From CBDFGQ01 sp965247295 (GTDB lineage: Bacteria > Chloroflexota > Dehalococcoidia > Lucifugimonadales > JAGWBF01): DNA of 64,000 nt. The notes under the pieces are model-generated. The model made no database searches. It was not told where the DNA came from and saw only the letters and a program-made list of their open reading frames with translations. Shown here piece after piece: positions 25,736 through 34,301 of the stretch (position 1 is its first letter; the number at the start of each line of letters is the position of its first letter). The stretch lies in the NCBI GenBank assembly GCA_965247295.1, contig CBDFGQ010000008.1, positions 186,001 to 250,000 of the forward strand, read 5' to 3'. Position numbers and translations under genes: made by a program.

Positions 25736-27280
25736 TCATCGCCGGGCATTATAGATGGTGTGGGGTACCATATCTTGAGGCGTCTGGGCACCGTAATAGC
25801 GGAACAGGTAGGGCAACACCTGTTGAATCATCTCCCTCCGCTCCATTTCCTTGGCGTCATAAGGCCGGTCCAGCGCCGCCTTCAATTCCTTGAAAAATGC
25901 TTCCTTATCCACCTTCGTCAGCTTCCGGTCCCGCATCACCACTTCACCGTCCACCATCACCGTGTCCACGTCCAGGCTCCGACCCCGGTGCACCACTGCG
26001 TCGACTATCGACACCTCGGGGTCCAGGTACGGCTCCTCTATGTTACTCAGGTCCAGCAACACTATGTCCGCACGCTTGCCGGGCTCCAGGGTACCCACAA
26101 GGTCTCCATACGAGGCGGCATATGCCCCGTTCTCCGTTGCCATCTGAAATACCTGGTACGATGTGGGCGGCACGTTCTCCACCCCCGGCACGCGGTGCAG
26201 CTTCAGCGCCAGCCGCATCTCCTGAAAAAGGTCCTTGTCGTCGTTGAGCCCTGCCTCGTCGCTCCCTATGGCTACCCTTACACCCTTTTCCAGAAGACGG
26301 CCCACTGGGGCAATCCCGCCCTGGAGCCGCAGGTTGGAGCTGGGGTTGTGACACACGCTGGTGCCCGTGGCCCGCATCAGCTCTATGTCCTCCTCGGTCA
26401 GCCATACGCTGTGGCCGCAGACCACCTCGGGTCCAAGGAACCCCAGATCGTACAGGTGCTGGAGCGGTGTCTTCCCCCACAGCCGGAGCCCGAACAGCTT
26501 CTGGTACATGCTCTCCTGAAGGTGGATGTGTATGCCCGTCTTATGCTTGGTGGCCATCTCTTTCATAGCCATCAGCAGGCCGTCCGAGCACCGGTGCACC
26601 GTGTGGGGAGCCAGACTTATCCTCACCCCTTTGTACCGGTCCCCGCCGTACTTGGAGCTCAGCTCATCCAGGAGCACTAGCCAGTCCTCGGTGGGCTGGT
26701 GCGACCCTGCCATAACGGCTGTAAACCGCTCGCTCAACTCGCCAGGAAGGGTGGCGGCAAGCTCCGTGATGTGGCCACCAGATGTTAGAGTGCTTTCGTC
26801 CGCGGTGACGGGTGCGTATGAAACCCGCATTCCCGACTCCATGAAGCCCTTTATGGCCGCATCGGCTATCTCCATGCCCATGGCCTTGGTGGTCAGGCCA
26901 CCCCCATGCATTGCCTGAACCGTGGTGGTCCCGGTCTCGATCATCTGAATGGCCCCGTACAGCTGGTCCAGGTAGGGGTCCACGTACTTGGCGCCCATTC
27001 TGGCGAAACCCCATATGCCCAGGGGCAGGTCAGGACTCCCTAGCTGAAACGGGGTGACGCCCACGTGAAAGTGGTCGTTCACCAGACCCGGCATGACCAC
27101 GTAGCGGGAGGAACCAATCACCTCCTCGCCCGGGTGATGCTCCCTCAGGTCCTCGTACCTACCCACCTCTACGATCAGGCCGTCCCTCTGGTAGACAGCC
27201 CCGTCCGACACCACCTCCGCCGAGTCGCGACCTGTGACCTTGCAGATAACGTACTTCCCGCGGACCAGGCTTGAGCTCAT
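25736..27280 (-). CDS. Amidohydrolase (TrzA/AtzA/SsnA-type deaminase or chlorohydrolase)
   Basis: The 514-residue metal-dependent hydrolase has His70 and His72 in NDHFHVG, a third His in IHIHLQES, a fourth in VCGHSVWLTEEDIELM and an Asp in GSDEAGLNDDKD, the single-metal subtype III site. C-terminal GTLEPGKRADIVLLDL is typical of cytosine/guanine deaminase-like enzymes. Probably deaminates or dehalogenates a nitrogen-containing ring or acts on an amide; the substrate is unknown. GGGAGG lies upstream of the ATG. The upstream region carries a structured leader. Confidence 0.88.
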   Translation of the reverse strand: MSSSLVRGKYVICKVTGRDSAEVVSDGAVYQRDGLIVEVGRYEDLREHHPGEEVIGSSRYVVMPGLVNDHFHVGVTPFQLGSPDLPLGIWGFARMGAKYVDPYLDQLYGAIQMIETGTTTVQAMHGGGLTTKAMGMEIADAAIKGFMESGMRVSYAPVTADESTLTSGGHITELAATLPGELSERFTAVMAGSHQPTEDWLVLLDELSSKYGGDRYKGVRISLAPHTVHRCSDGLLMAMKEMATKHKTGIHIHLQESMYQKLFGLRLWGKTPLQHLYDLGFLGPEVVCGHSVWLTEEDIELMRATGTSVCHNPSSNLRLQGGIAPVGRLLEKGVRVAIGSDEAGLNDDKDLFQEMRLALKLHRVPGVENVPPTSYQVFQMATENGAYAASYGDLVGTLEPGKRADIVLLDLSNIEEPYLDPEVSIVDAVVHRGRSLDVDTVMVDGEVVMRDRKLTKVDKEAFFKELKAALDRPYDAKEMERREMIQQVLPYLFRYYGAQTPQDMVPHTIYNARR

Positions 27281-27322
27281 TGGGCACCTCCCATCGGTCG
27301 CTCTGGAAGCAAAAAGAAAGCC

Positions 27323-27374
27323 CCTCCGGAACTGGCTCGTGTGTATGAAAACACGTGGTTTTGTGTTCCGGAGG
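27323..27374 (-). terminator. Stem-loop with T-rich tail upstream of the amidohydrolase gene
   Basis: Minus-strand arms CCTCCGGAAC (27374-27365) and GTTCCGGAGG (27332-27323) pair perfectly. An inner AAAAC/GTTTT hairpin sits in the loop, and the right arm is followed by GGCTTTCTTTTTG. It works as either the terminator of the gene at 27.6-28.4 kb or an attenuator in the leader of the amidohydrolase. Confidence 0.6.
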
Positions 27375-27612
27375 TCTTGCCTGCCATGTGTAGTTGATGC
27401 CGAGTGAAACGGGCCCGTCCGACCTTGCGCTGGGTGGTCGGCGACTCACAATACCTGTGGGGGCCGAAGTGCCTGCCGCTAGCACTGACCATAAACTTGT
27501 ATGGTGGTCATGACCATGAAAAGGAGACCCATGTGGAGTACCCTCCTCATGTGGCGTTCCTCGATGGGGGGATAATTATGCCGTCTTCGTTGGGGACGAG
27601 GCCAATTAGGCG
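27375..27612. other. Intergenic region with possible structured RNA and palindrome
   Basis: No gene is supported. On the minus strand CCGACC (27424-27419 end) and GGTCGG pair across an 11-nt loop (27419-27441), enclosed by short GAGT/ACTC arms, and a perfect palindrome TGGTCATGACCA lies at 27505-27516. These could be a leader RNA and an operator for the amidohydrolase gene. Confidence 0.35.
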
Positions 27613-28398
27613 TCAGGCAATCTGCGCGTGAGACCGGCGCATGCTCCAGACTGTCCCTCGGTCCAGAGGTTCGGGCATAAGCTCAAGCAACCGGCCGAAG
27701 CCCTTGATGGAGTCTGTGAGGCCAGCCTTGCGGAACGTGCGCCACGCCGTGGCCTGGACCGCCGTTACAACGGGCTTCCCCAAGCGGTTTTCCAGCTCCT
27801 GGGCCACCTCCATCGCCCTCCACGCGGTGCACGAGCAGAAGAGGGCATCGGCGTTGGTCCGGCACACCTTCGTGGCGAAATCCAGGATCACCTGCGGGTC
27901 CTGGTCGTTGATGCCTTGGGCGCCGGCTTGGGCCGCCCAGGGTTCGGCATCCACATTGAGCACCTGGAACCCCTGTGCTTCGAAGTACGCCTTCAGCCGC
28001 TCGTTGTTCCAGTCCGGGTAAGGGGAGGCGACGGAAACCGTTTTTGCACCGAAGAATTTTAGTGCCATCGCCACCGACGGGCTGGTCGCAACGGCGGGGA
28101 CCCCGGCTCCCTTCGCCATGATCTCCTCCATTTGGCTACTCCACTCGATGCCCTTGTAGAAGCTGTTGGTGGTGCCGACCATGGCCACCACCTCAACCTT
28201 TGACTGGACCAGATACTTGGCCCCTTCCTCTAGCTGGGCATTCATCTGGTCCATCCCCTCTTTCCCGGTGGCGTTGTTGGTGAGCCAAAGTCTCTGGCTG
28301 TGAATAGTGGTTCCTTCAGGGGCTATGCGGTGGAAGTCTGGCTCTACGGTGCTGTTGGTCGCGGGGACCATGATACCTATGCGCTTTCGAATCGCCAT
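27613..28398 (-). CDS. Maleate isomerase / Asp-Glu racemase superfamily protein
   Basis: The 261-residue protein begins MAIRKRIGIMVPATNSTVEPDF and has a Cys near SCTAWRAME (FCSCTAWRA), the family layout of maleate cis-trans isomerases and arylmalonate decarboxylases. VGTTNSFYKG would hold the first catalytic position, where many relatives have Cys; here it reads TTNS. The second Cys is retained. It may isomerise or decarboxylate a dicarboxylic acid made by the adjacent catabolic enzymes. GGGAGG is upstream of the ATG. Confidence 0.82.
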   Translation of the reverse strand: MAIRKRIGIMVPATNSTVEPDFHRIAPEGTTIHSQRLWLTNNATGKEGMDQMNAQLEEGAKYLVQSKVEVVAMVGTTNSFYKGIEWSSQMEEIMAKGAGVPAVATSPSVAMALKFFGAKTVSVASPYPDWNNERLKAYFEAQGFQVLNVDAEPWAAQAGAQGINDQDPQVILDFATKVCRTNADALFCSCTAWRAMEVAQELENRLGKPVVTAVQATAWRTFRKAGLTDSIKGFGRLLELMPEPLDRGTVWSMRRSHAQIA

Positions 28399-28807
28399 TT
28401 GAGGCCTCCCTGAGCTCCTATTGACGCGTCAAACCCCGCCGTAAAGCGACACCTGCGAGGGACCACGGAGACCATTGGGGACTTACTCCAGCTCCCGCCC
28501 GCGCTGGCTAACATTACCTGGGCCGCTGGTTCGATGCAAGTTCGACGAGGGGGCTTCTGTCGGCCCAGTGCGAGGGCCACGTCGGTGATTACCTCACTTC
28601 CAGCGTTGACGTAGGTGTGCTCAGCAGGTGCGGTGGGACCGAGACCTTGAAGCAAGGCTCGCAGTGAGGAAGAAAGACAAATCGGCCATTCCTGCCCTTT
28701 TCTTAGACCTTTATCATTAACCGTAATAGGTCTGTGGGCAACCGCCTGGCACGGATTCTCCTCCGACCTGATTCCCCCGGTGGTCAGGAGGATGCGAGAC
28801 CAAGGCG
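28399..28807. other. Intergenic region, no gene seen
   Basis: This gap of about 410 bases contains a stem-loop at 28760-28791 (CCTCCGACC against GGTCAGGAGG with one bulge) just after the response-regulator stop, probably its 3' end structure, and a weaker AGACCT/AGGTCT inverted repeat near 28704-28732. No coding region is convincing. Confidence 0.45.
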
Positions 28808-29473
28808 CTAGGCATAGGGTTTCCAGTTCGCCGGGATGGGGTTAGATATCCAACCTCTACGAAGGGCCACGGTCACAGCGTGGGTCCGGTCGTTAACGCC
28901 TAGCTTCCGCAGAGTCGAGGTAATGTGGTTCTTCACAGTTTGGTCCGCAATTTCCAATTGTTGTGCGATCTCCTTGTTGCTGAACCCTGCAGCGGCAAGC
29001 TCGAGCACCTCGGTTTCTCTATACGAGAGTGTGAATTCCGGATAGGTCTGGTAGTTGCGCAGTCCCCGCAGGAGGCTGGGTATCACCAGCGAGTCCATGG
29101 GCCTGCCCCCCTCCACCACATCGTGGATGGCCTTTACCACCTCCGCCCGGTTGCCGCGCTTAAGGAGAAATCCATCGGCCCCCGCCTCAAGTGCGGGACC
29201 AAGGTATTCATCTCCGTAGGAGGTGAGCATAATCACCTTCAGGTCAGGGTTTGTAAGCTTCAGCTGCCGGAGGGTCTCGATGCCGTCTATCCCCTCGAGC
29301 CGGGCATCTAGAAGGACTACCTCGGCTGGGCGTTCCCCTAATTCGTCCAGCGCTGCCTCTCCACTGTAGGCCTCACCTACGACGTGAAGCGTCTCTTCTT
29401 GCTCCAACATCCGCCTTAGTCCCTCACATACCACGTAGTGGTCGTCTACAAGAAACACACGAATTTTGCTCAT
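28808..29473 (-). CDS. Response regulator, NarL/FixJ family
   Basis: The 221-residue protein has a receiver domain with phospho-acceptor Asp56 (VVLLDARLEG), an acidic pair at 10-11 and the conserved Thr/Lys (MLTSYGD, LLKRG). A LuxR-type helix-turn-helix follows at about 150-210 (LSYRETEVLELAAAGFSNKEIAQQLEI). It is encoded 22 bases downstream of a histidine kinase and should be its partner. AGAGGTGATC precedes the ATG. Targets are unknown; the two ftsZ-like genes with a shared promoter box lie close by. Confidence 0.93.
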   Translation of the reverse strand: MSKIRVFLVDDHYVVCEGLRRMLEQEETLHVVGEAYSGEAALDELGERPAEVVLLDARLEGIDGIETLRQLKLTNPDLKVIMLTSYGDEYLGPALEAGADGFLLKRGNRAEVVKAIHDVVEGGRPMDSLVIPSLLRGLRNYQTYPEFTLSYRETEVLELAAAGFSNKEIAQQLEIADQTVKNHITSTLRKLGVNDRTHAVTVALRRGWISNPIPANWKPYA

Positions 29474-29495
29474 GGGATCACCTCTGATGTTGGGT

Positions 29496-31049
29496 TCATC
29501 TTCTGTGAACTCCCATGACGGCTCCGATGTCCTCGTCGAAGACGCCCAGGGCCTCTACATCGGGAATCAATAGAGTGATTTGGGTTCCTGCACCCACCGT
29601 GGACTGGATTCCCAAGGTGCCTCCGAGCATGTGCGCTCGCTCCTCCATCCCTGCGAGGCCTAGGTGTAAGTTATCGTTCAGGTGCTGGTCGTCCACCTCG
29701 AACCCGATTCCGTTATCCCTGATGGTGGCCGCGACCGCCCCGTTGTGCAGGCCAATTTGCAGCTCGACGGTCCCCGCATGAGAATGTTTGCGGACGTTGG
29801 AGAGGGCCTCTTGGACGACACGGTATACTGCCAGCTCTATCGGACCCGGCATGGACGGTATAGAACCGTCATGCCGCAAGAAAGTGAGTATACCCGTATT
29901 TCGCTCGAAGGCGTCGGCATAACTGGACAAAGCTTTGACCAGTCCCACCCTGTCGAGTTGGGACGGGTGCAAAGCGGCGCTGGTGTGGCGCAGTTCCTTT
30001 AGGGATCTGTCTAACGACCTCTGGGCTTCTATCAGGTCCGTATTCGCGCTGTTCTGGTCGCCCCTATGGAGGTTTTCTAAGCATGTCTCGAGGCGGTACG
30101 CCGCACTTGCAAGCTGCTGAACGGGAGAGTCGTGGAGCTCCATCGCGAGGCGTTTACGTTCGTCTTCCTGCCCTCTAATCGCCCGCTCCAAAAGTTGCTC
30201 GAGTCGGGATATCTGCGAGGAGCTGCTGGCAAATAACCGGGCGTTGGCCACCCACAGGGCCGTCTGGTTTAACGCATCCTGAAGCAGCCTCAGGTCCTCC
30301 CTCGAGTATGGCTTTCCGGACCCCTTTGCGGCGAGGGCTACGATACCAGCAAGTTCATCTCTGTGCTTTAGTGGGATCAGCAGCTGGATTCGCCAATTAT
30401 CCAGCACGAGACATTCCTGTGGGGGCAACTGCATGTTAAGGGACCCGGCCTGCAAGGCCTCTCTCCTCAGAGGATTGTCGTGGAAACGCATCCAGGTCAC
30501 GATGGGGCTGGAGGCCTGCAGCCGTATGGGAGGCCAGATCTCAGACGTCCTTCCGGATACTGGGACAAACTGTGCCCGGCTGTCCGAAGGGACCAGTAGA
30601 CGAACGTCCTCCGCATCCGTGGCCAACGTGACGGCCTGCTCGATGGTGAGTGCCAACAACCTGAGGTCGGTGATATCCTTGGTGTGACGATTGAATATTG
30701 CCAGCGCGCGACGGTAGTTGCCGCGCGTCCGGCGAAGGGAACGGTTCGCTAACCTTTGGGCGGGCTCTACCACTGGCTTTAGAAGGGCAGCCACTAATAG
30801 CACCGCTGCCAGATTGGCGGGCCAGGTCAGGGCGGAAAGGTCATTGTGGAAGAGTACGTTAAAGAAACCAACCAGGCCTACGTATATACCAAGCATGAGT
30901 ACGCCCACCACGGCGTAGCCGAAACCCTTCACAAATGCCCCACGGAGATCGAGAGGGAAGAGACCTTTAATCAAGGCGATGCGTGGCACGAAAATCTGGT
31001 GCCTGCCACTTTGCGCCGTGGATCCGTGGCCGACTGCAAACCGTGTCAA
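29496..31049 (-). CDS. Sensor histidine kinase, NarX-like (GAF, HisKA_3, HATPase)
   Basis: The 517-residue protein has two hydrophobic segments (about 43-66 and 78-92), a GAF-like region (about 125-275), a dimerisation/phospho-acceptor helix with His306 in LAMELHDSPVQQLASAA, and an ATPase domain with NVRKHSHAGTVELQIG and DNGIGFE. It should phosphorylate the adjacent NarL-type regulator. The likely start is TTG at 31049 with GGAG 8 bases upstream. The N-terminus seems short: similar Chloroflexota kinases usually carry more membrane helices ahead of this segment. Confidence 0.88.
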   Translation of the reverse strand: MTRFAVGHGSTAQSGRHQIFVPRIALIKGLFPLDLRGAFVKGFGYAVVGVLMLGIYVGLVGFFNVLFHNDLSALTWPANLAAVLLVAALLKPVVEPAQRLANRSLRRTRGNYRRALAIFNRHTKDITDLRLLALTIEQAVTLATDAEDVRLLVPSDSRAQFVPVSGRTSEIWPPIRLQASSPIVTWMRFHDNPLRREALQAGSLNMQLPPQECLVLDNWRIQLLIPLKHRDELAGIVALAAKGSGKPYSREDLRLLQDALNQTALWVANARLFASSSSQISRLEQLLERAIRGQEDERKRLAMELHDSPVQQLASAAYRLETCLENLHRGDQNSANTDLIEAQRSLDRSLKELRHTSAALHPSQLDRVGLVKALSSYADAFERNTGILTFLRHDGSIPSMPGPIELAVYRVVQEALSNVRKHSHAGTVELQIGLHNGAVAATIRDNGIGFEVDDQHLNDNLHLGLAGMEERAHMLGGTLGIQSTVGAGTQITLLIPDVEALGVFDEDIGAVMGVHRR

Positions 31050-31893
31050 CCTATCAACTCCGCGCGCTCCTGACTCGTACCTGAGTTGCCAAATCCCAAA
31101 GAACTCCTCCTCATGAATACCTTTATCGAAATTCTTCAGTTAACTGGGTACGGTAGCAGGAGTAGTGCCATATTTCAAGGTATATTGATTACAAATTATT
31201 GCTATTTCGAATTATAGTGGCGGTATTAGTAATAATATTAAATTTGTTTTAGCAAAAGCATTTTATCAGTGCCAAACTTCCGTATCAGTGTATGTCGATC
31301 CGGCCTTTATTCCCTAGCATAAATCTTAAAAACATCTTAGCAGTCTGGTTACAATGGATTCAGGAAGATTTCGTCGCTCACTATGACGTGGTTGAGGGTA
31401 GGCCGAGCGCGGTGGCCCATGTCTTTGGGACGGACGCACCGGGGTGCTCTGAAAAGCACGACCATGCTGGCCAGCGACGACCTTGACGGAGACCTCCATA
31501 TGCCGCGCCTCGCTGGTAAGTCTGTATAGGTTTGGCGATTCTGAACGGCTGCCATAATACACCGGCCCGGCGTCGTCCGGGCTAGATAATACGATTTTGG
31601 CGATCCATCCCTTTACCTACAGGCCTAGCTGTGGGCGGGAAACCGCCGCTGCGGGGCGTGGGGCCACTCGCCACGTTGCTTTGAGGTCATCGACCTGCGC
31701 GCCGTCCGAATACACGGAAGAGGGCCCCACAGCGAGATTCCCGGCCATCCTACCTAATGAATCAACCGATTTCGTCGCGGTCAGATGGCCGGGAATATTC
31801 CTCGATTTTAGTTCCGGTATTAGATTGGATCCTTCCCCTCACCGGCTCTCTCCTTTTTCACTGAGCCAGCTGGGAGCCTACGTGTCTAGTGCG
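31050..31893. other. Long A+T-rich intergenic region upstream of the kinase gene
   Basis: This is about 845 bases without a convincing gene. The part near 31130-31350 is unusually A+T-rich for this genome. TATAAT on the minus strand at 31211-31216 could be the -10 of the kinase gene, with a leader of about 155 nt. A 13-bp inverted repeat (ATTCCCGGCCATC at 31737-31749, exact complement at 31784-31796) follows the first ftsZ-like gene and may end its transcript. Confidence 0.5.
31737..31796. repeat. 13-bp perfect inverted repeat with 34-base spacer
   Basis: ATTCCCGGCCATC at 31737-31749 is exactly complemented at 31784-31796. It lies about 100 bases beyond the stop of the ftsZ-like gene. There is no T-run after it, so it is either a Rho-independent hairpin of unusual type or a protein-binding site. 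Confidence 0.6.
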
Positions 31894-32958
31894 CTAGAGT
31901 CCTGGCACGATGCTGCGCAACCGGCCTGCAAAGGACTTCGAGACACCTTTTTCTTTCAGACCGGTGGCGATCAGGGTGAGCTTCACGTCGTCATCCTGCC
32001 TCCGGTCAATAGACATTCCGAAGAAGATGACGGCATCCTTTCTGACTGATTTGGCGATGAGCTGCCCCGCGGCGTTAACTCCACCCAATGTCAGGTCCTC
32101 CCCTCCTTTTACGGAGAATAGGACGGCCCTCGCACCCTTTATGGACAGGTTCAAGAGGGGATTGGCTATGGCCTGTCCAGCAGCCTCCAGGGCACCCATC
32201 TTGCCGCGGCCCGTACCCATGGCCATGAGTGCGCCACCGGGGTGGAGCATGATGCTCCTGACATCGGCGAAGTCTACGTTGATCTCTCCTGGAACGTTGA
32301 TCAGCTCTGAGACGCTCAGGATCCCCTGGGTCACAACCTCGTCGGCGGTTCTGAAGGCGTCTACCATCTCAGCGTCGTGGTGGACATACTGAAGAAGCTG
32401 ATCGTTGTGGATAACGATTAGGTTGTCCACATAGGGACGTAGTCGTGATACTCCGGCTATGGCCTCGCTGATCCTGCGGCTGCCCTCGAAGGAGAAGGGA
32501 GTGGTGACCACGCCTACCACCAGGGCGCCCATCTCTTTGGCGAGGTGGGCAACATATGGCGCGGCCCCAGTGCCGGTGCCACCCCCCATACCCGCGGTCA
32601 CGAAGACCAGCTCGGCATCTTTGAGAACGTTTCGAAGCTGAGAAGCCGACTCCTCGGCAGCGCGCTCACCCATTTTAACGTCGCCACCGGCTCCCCAACC
32701 CCGAGTTACCTTCGGCCCTATCTGGGCTACCTCGGTAACGTTCGCTACTGGTTCTAAAGATTTGATGTCAGTGTTGACCATGACGTACTTGACGCCTGGA
32801 ACGTGGTGTTGGAGCATGCGGCGGACACAGTTACATCCACCACCGCCAACCCCGATGACCTTTATTCGAGCGGGAGCTCTGTCCCAGGGAATATTCGAGC
32901 CTGTCTTTAACTGAGCCAACCCCTCCGTCGTGTCTATAAATCTGTCCGTTTTGACCAT
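31894..32958 (-). CDS. FtsZ-like tubulin-family GTPase, paralogue 1
   Basis: The 354-residue protein keeps the FtsZ nucleotide and catalytic motifs: T1 loop GVGGGGCN (36-43), T3 GAGGD, the tubulin signature GGGTGTG (125-131) and the T7 loop NVDFAD (227-232) with both aspartates. It lacks the long linker and the conserved C-terminal peptide (DIPxFLR-like) that binds FtsA/ZipA/SepF, ending in a short basic tail. It should polymerise and hydrolyse GTP, but may not be the main division FtsZ, which is usually in a dcw cluster. AAGGAG precedes the ATG. A second ftsZ-like gene lies 220 bases upstream. Confidence 0.9.
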   Translation of the reverse strand: MVKTDRFIDTTEGLAQLKTGSNIPWDRAPARIKVIGVGGGGCNCVRRMLQHHVPGVKYVMVNTDIKSLEPVANVTEVAQIGPKVTRGWGAGGDVKMGERAAEESASQLRNVLKDAELVFVTAGMGGGTGTGAAPYVAHLAKEMGALVVGVVTTPFSFEGSRRISEAIAGVSRLRPYVDNLIVIHNDQLLQYVHHDAEMVDAFRTADEVVTQGILSVSELINVPGEINVDFADVRSIMLHPGGALMAMGTGRGKMGALEAAGQAIANPLLNLSIKGARAVLFSVKGGEDLTLGGVNAAGQLIAKSVRKDAVIFFGMSIDRRQDDDVKLTLIATGLKEKGVSKSFAGRLRSIVPGL

Positions 32959-33010
32959 TGCCTTACTCCTTTCTGCTAAGTGTGCAGGGCCGTGGTTAAT
33001 GAGTGGTAGG

Positions 33011-33079
33011 AGTATAGAGGCGCGAATACGGGTCTGACATCATGCAAAAGTCCTAATTTGTTGGCCCAAATGTACTAAT
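33011..33079 (-). promoter_or_regulatory. Promoter region with shared box upstream of ftsZ-like gene 1
   Basis: The plus strand carries TGCAAAAGTCCTAATT at 33043-33058 and GTACTAAT at 33072-33079. A -10 TATACT (minus strand, 33011-33016) lies 26 bases from the box; the -35 is poor. The identical 16-bp box with the same 26-base spacing occurs upstream of the second ftsZ-like gene. Confidence 0.6.
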
Positions 33080-33178
33080 GAGCCGAGGACTAAATTATGG
33101 CGGCCGCCTGGTGTAGCCGTGGTATTCGCAACAGACCTTCAATGGGGAACGGCGATACTGGGCCAGCTTACCTTTTTC

Positions 33179-34159
33179 TCACAGGCCGGTGGCGATCAAG
33201 GTGAGCATGACCTTGTCTTCGAGATTCTGATCGACAGACACTCCCAGCAGGGTGTGTGCTTTTTCGCTGACCGACTGGACGATCACCTCATTGGCAGCGT
33301 CGACCCCCCTCAAGCTCATGTTGGGCCCACCCGTTATTGACAGCAGAACTCCGCGGGCGCCTGTTATAGACAGATTCAACAGAGGATTGGCCAAGGCCTG
33401 CCGGGCGGCTTCTAACGCTCCCATCGAGCCGCGACCTGTGCCTACTGCCATAAGCGCTCCACCACGGTATCCCAGGATGTGCCGGACCTGGGCAAAGTCT
33501 ACGGTGACCTCTTTTGGGTAGTTGATCAGCTCGGCGATTCCCAGTATCCCTTGCGAAACTACCTGATCGGATATTTTGAACGCCTCCGTGATTTCGCCGT
33601 CGCGGCCGACGCCCCGGAGAAGTCGATCGTTGTGGATAAGGATGAGGGAGTCGGCACAGCCGCGTAGTCTGGCCACGCCGGTGATCGCTTCGCCGATCCG
33701 GCGACTTCCTTCGAAGCTGAAGGGAGTAGTCACTACTCCTACAACGAACGCGCCCAACTCCCGAGCCAGATTCGCGATGTATGGAGCGGCCCTTGTTCCC
33801 GTGCTGCCGCCCATCCCGGCGCTGATGAATACCAGCTGGGTGTCGCGGAGAGCATCCCGGAGCTGGTCGGCCGATTCCTCAAGGGAGAGCTCCTCGATAT
33901 TCGTGTCTCCACCGGGACCTGTACGGGAGAGTACCTTCGGCCTTATCGAGATGACGTCAGCGCCGTGGACAATCGGCTCCAGGGATTTGATGTGGGTGTT
34001 CACCATGAGATACTGAACGCCCGGAACGTTGTGCCGCGACATATGTCCGACGCAACTACATCCACCTCTCCCGACGCCCACTACCATTATGCGGGTCACA
34101 GACGGGTCCCAGGGCATGTCCCAACGTGGCTGTTCGAGTGGCATCCGTTCCGCACTCAT
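33179..34159 (-). CDS. Divergent FtsZ-like protein, paralogue 2 (altered GTPase and T7 loops)
   Basis: The 326-residue protein aligns along its full length with paralogue 1, but its nucleotide loops differ: T1 GVGRGGCS (28-35), T3 GPGGD, tubulin signature GGSTGTR (117-123) instead of GGGTGTG, and T7 TVDFAQ (219-224), where the second aspartate, needed to activate GTP hydrolysis in the neighbouring subunit, is Gln and the Asn is Thr. It also lacks a C-terminal peptide. It may copolymerise with paralogue 1 as a regulatory or capping subunit. The ATG at 34159 is chosen because GAGGGGAGGGG stands 5 bases upstream; a longer in-frame reading exists. Confidence 0.85.
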   Translation of the reverse strand: MSAERMPLEQPRWDMPWDPSVTRIMVVGVGRGGCSCVGHMSRHNVPGVQYLMVNTHIKSLEPIVHGADVISIRPKVLSRTGPGGDTNIEELSLEESADQLRDALRDTQLVFISAGMGGSTGTRAAPYIANLARELGAFVVGVVTTPFSFEGSRRIGEAITGVARLRGCADSLILIHNDRLLRGVGRDGEITEAFKISDQVVSQGILGIAELINYPKEVTVDFAQVRHILGYRGGALMAVGTGRGSMGALEAARQALANPLLNLSITGARGVLLSITGGPNMSLRGVDAANEVIVQSVSEKAHTLLGVSVDQNLEDKVMLTLIATGL

Positions 34160-34232
34160 AGACTCCCCTCCCCTCACTGAAATGGCCATGCGATGGCGGT
34201 CCTGGCGCACGTGCCAGGGCGGAGCAAAAAGA

Positions 34233-34301
34233 TGATAGGGACACCGAGACAGAATCTACAACCTGCAAAAGTCCTAATTCTCCTTGAGACATTAGTACTA
34301 T
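34233..34301 (-). promoter_or_regulatory. Promoter region with shared box upstream of ftsZ-like gene 2
   Basis: TGCAAAAGTCCTAATT (plus strand, 34265-34280) and TAGTACTA (34294-34301) lie upstream of -35 TTGTAG and -10 TATCAT (minus strand, 34233-34238, 18-base spacer). The box is 26 bases from the -10, as at the first ftsZ-like gene. A CCTGGC/GCCAGG hairpin at 34202-34219 lies in the leader. Confidence 0.6.

Noticed and set aside
31597..32049. Plus-strand open frame of about 150 residues between the kinase and ftsZ-like genes
   Set aside because: Its second half is antisense to the ftsZ-like gene and the first half has no recognisable protein or ribosome-binding site.
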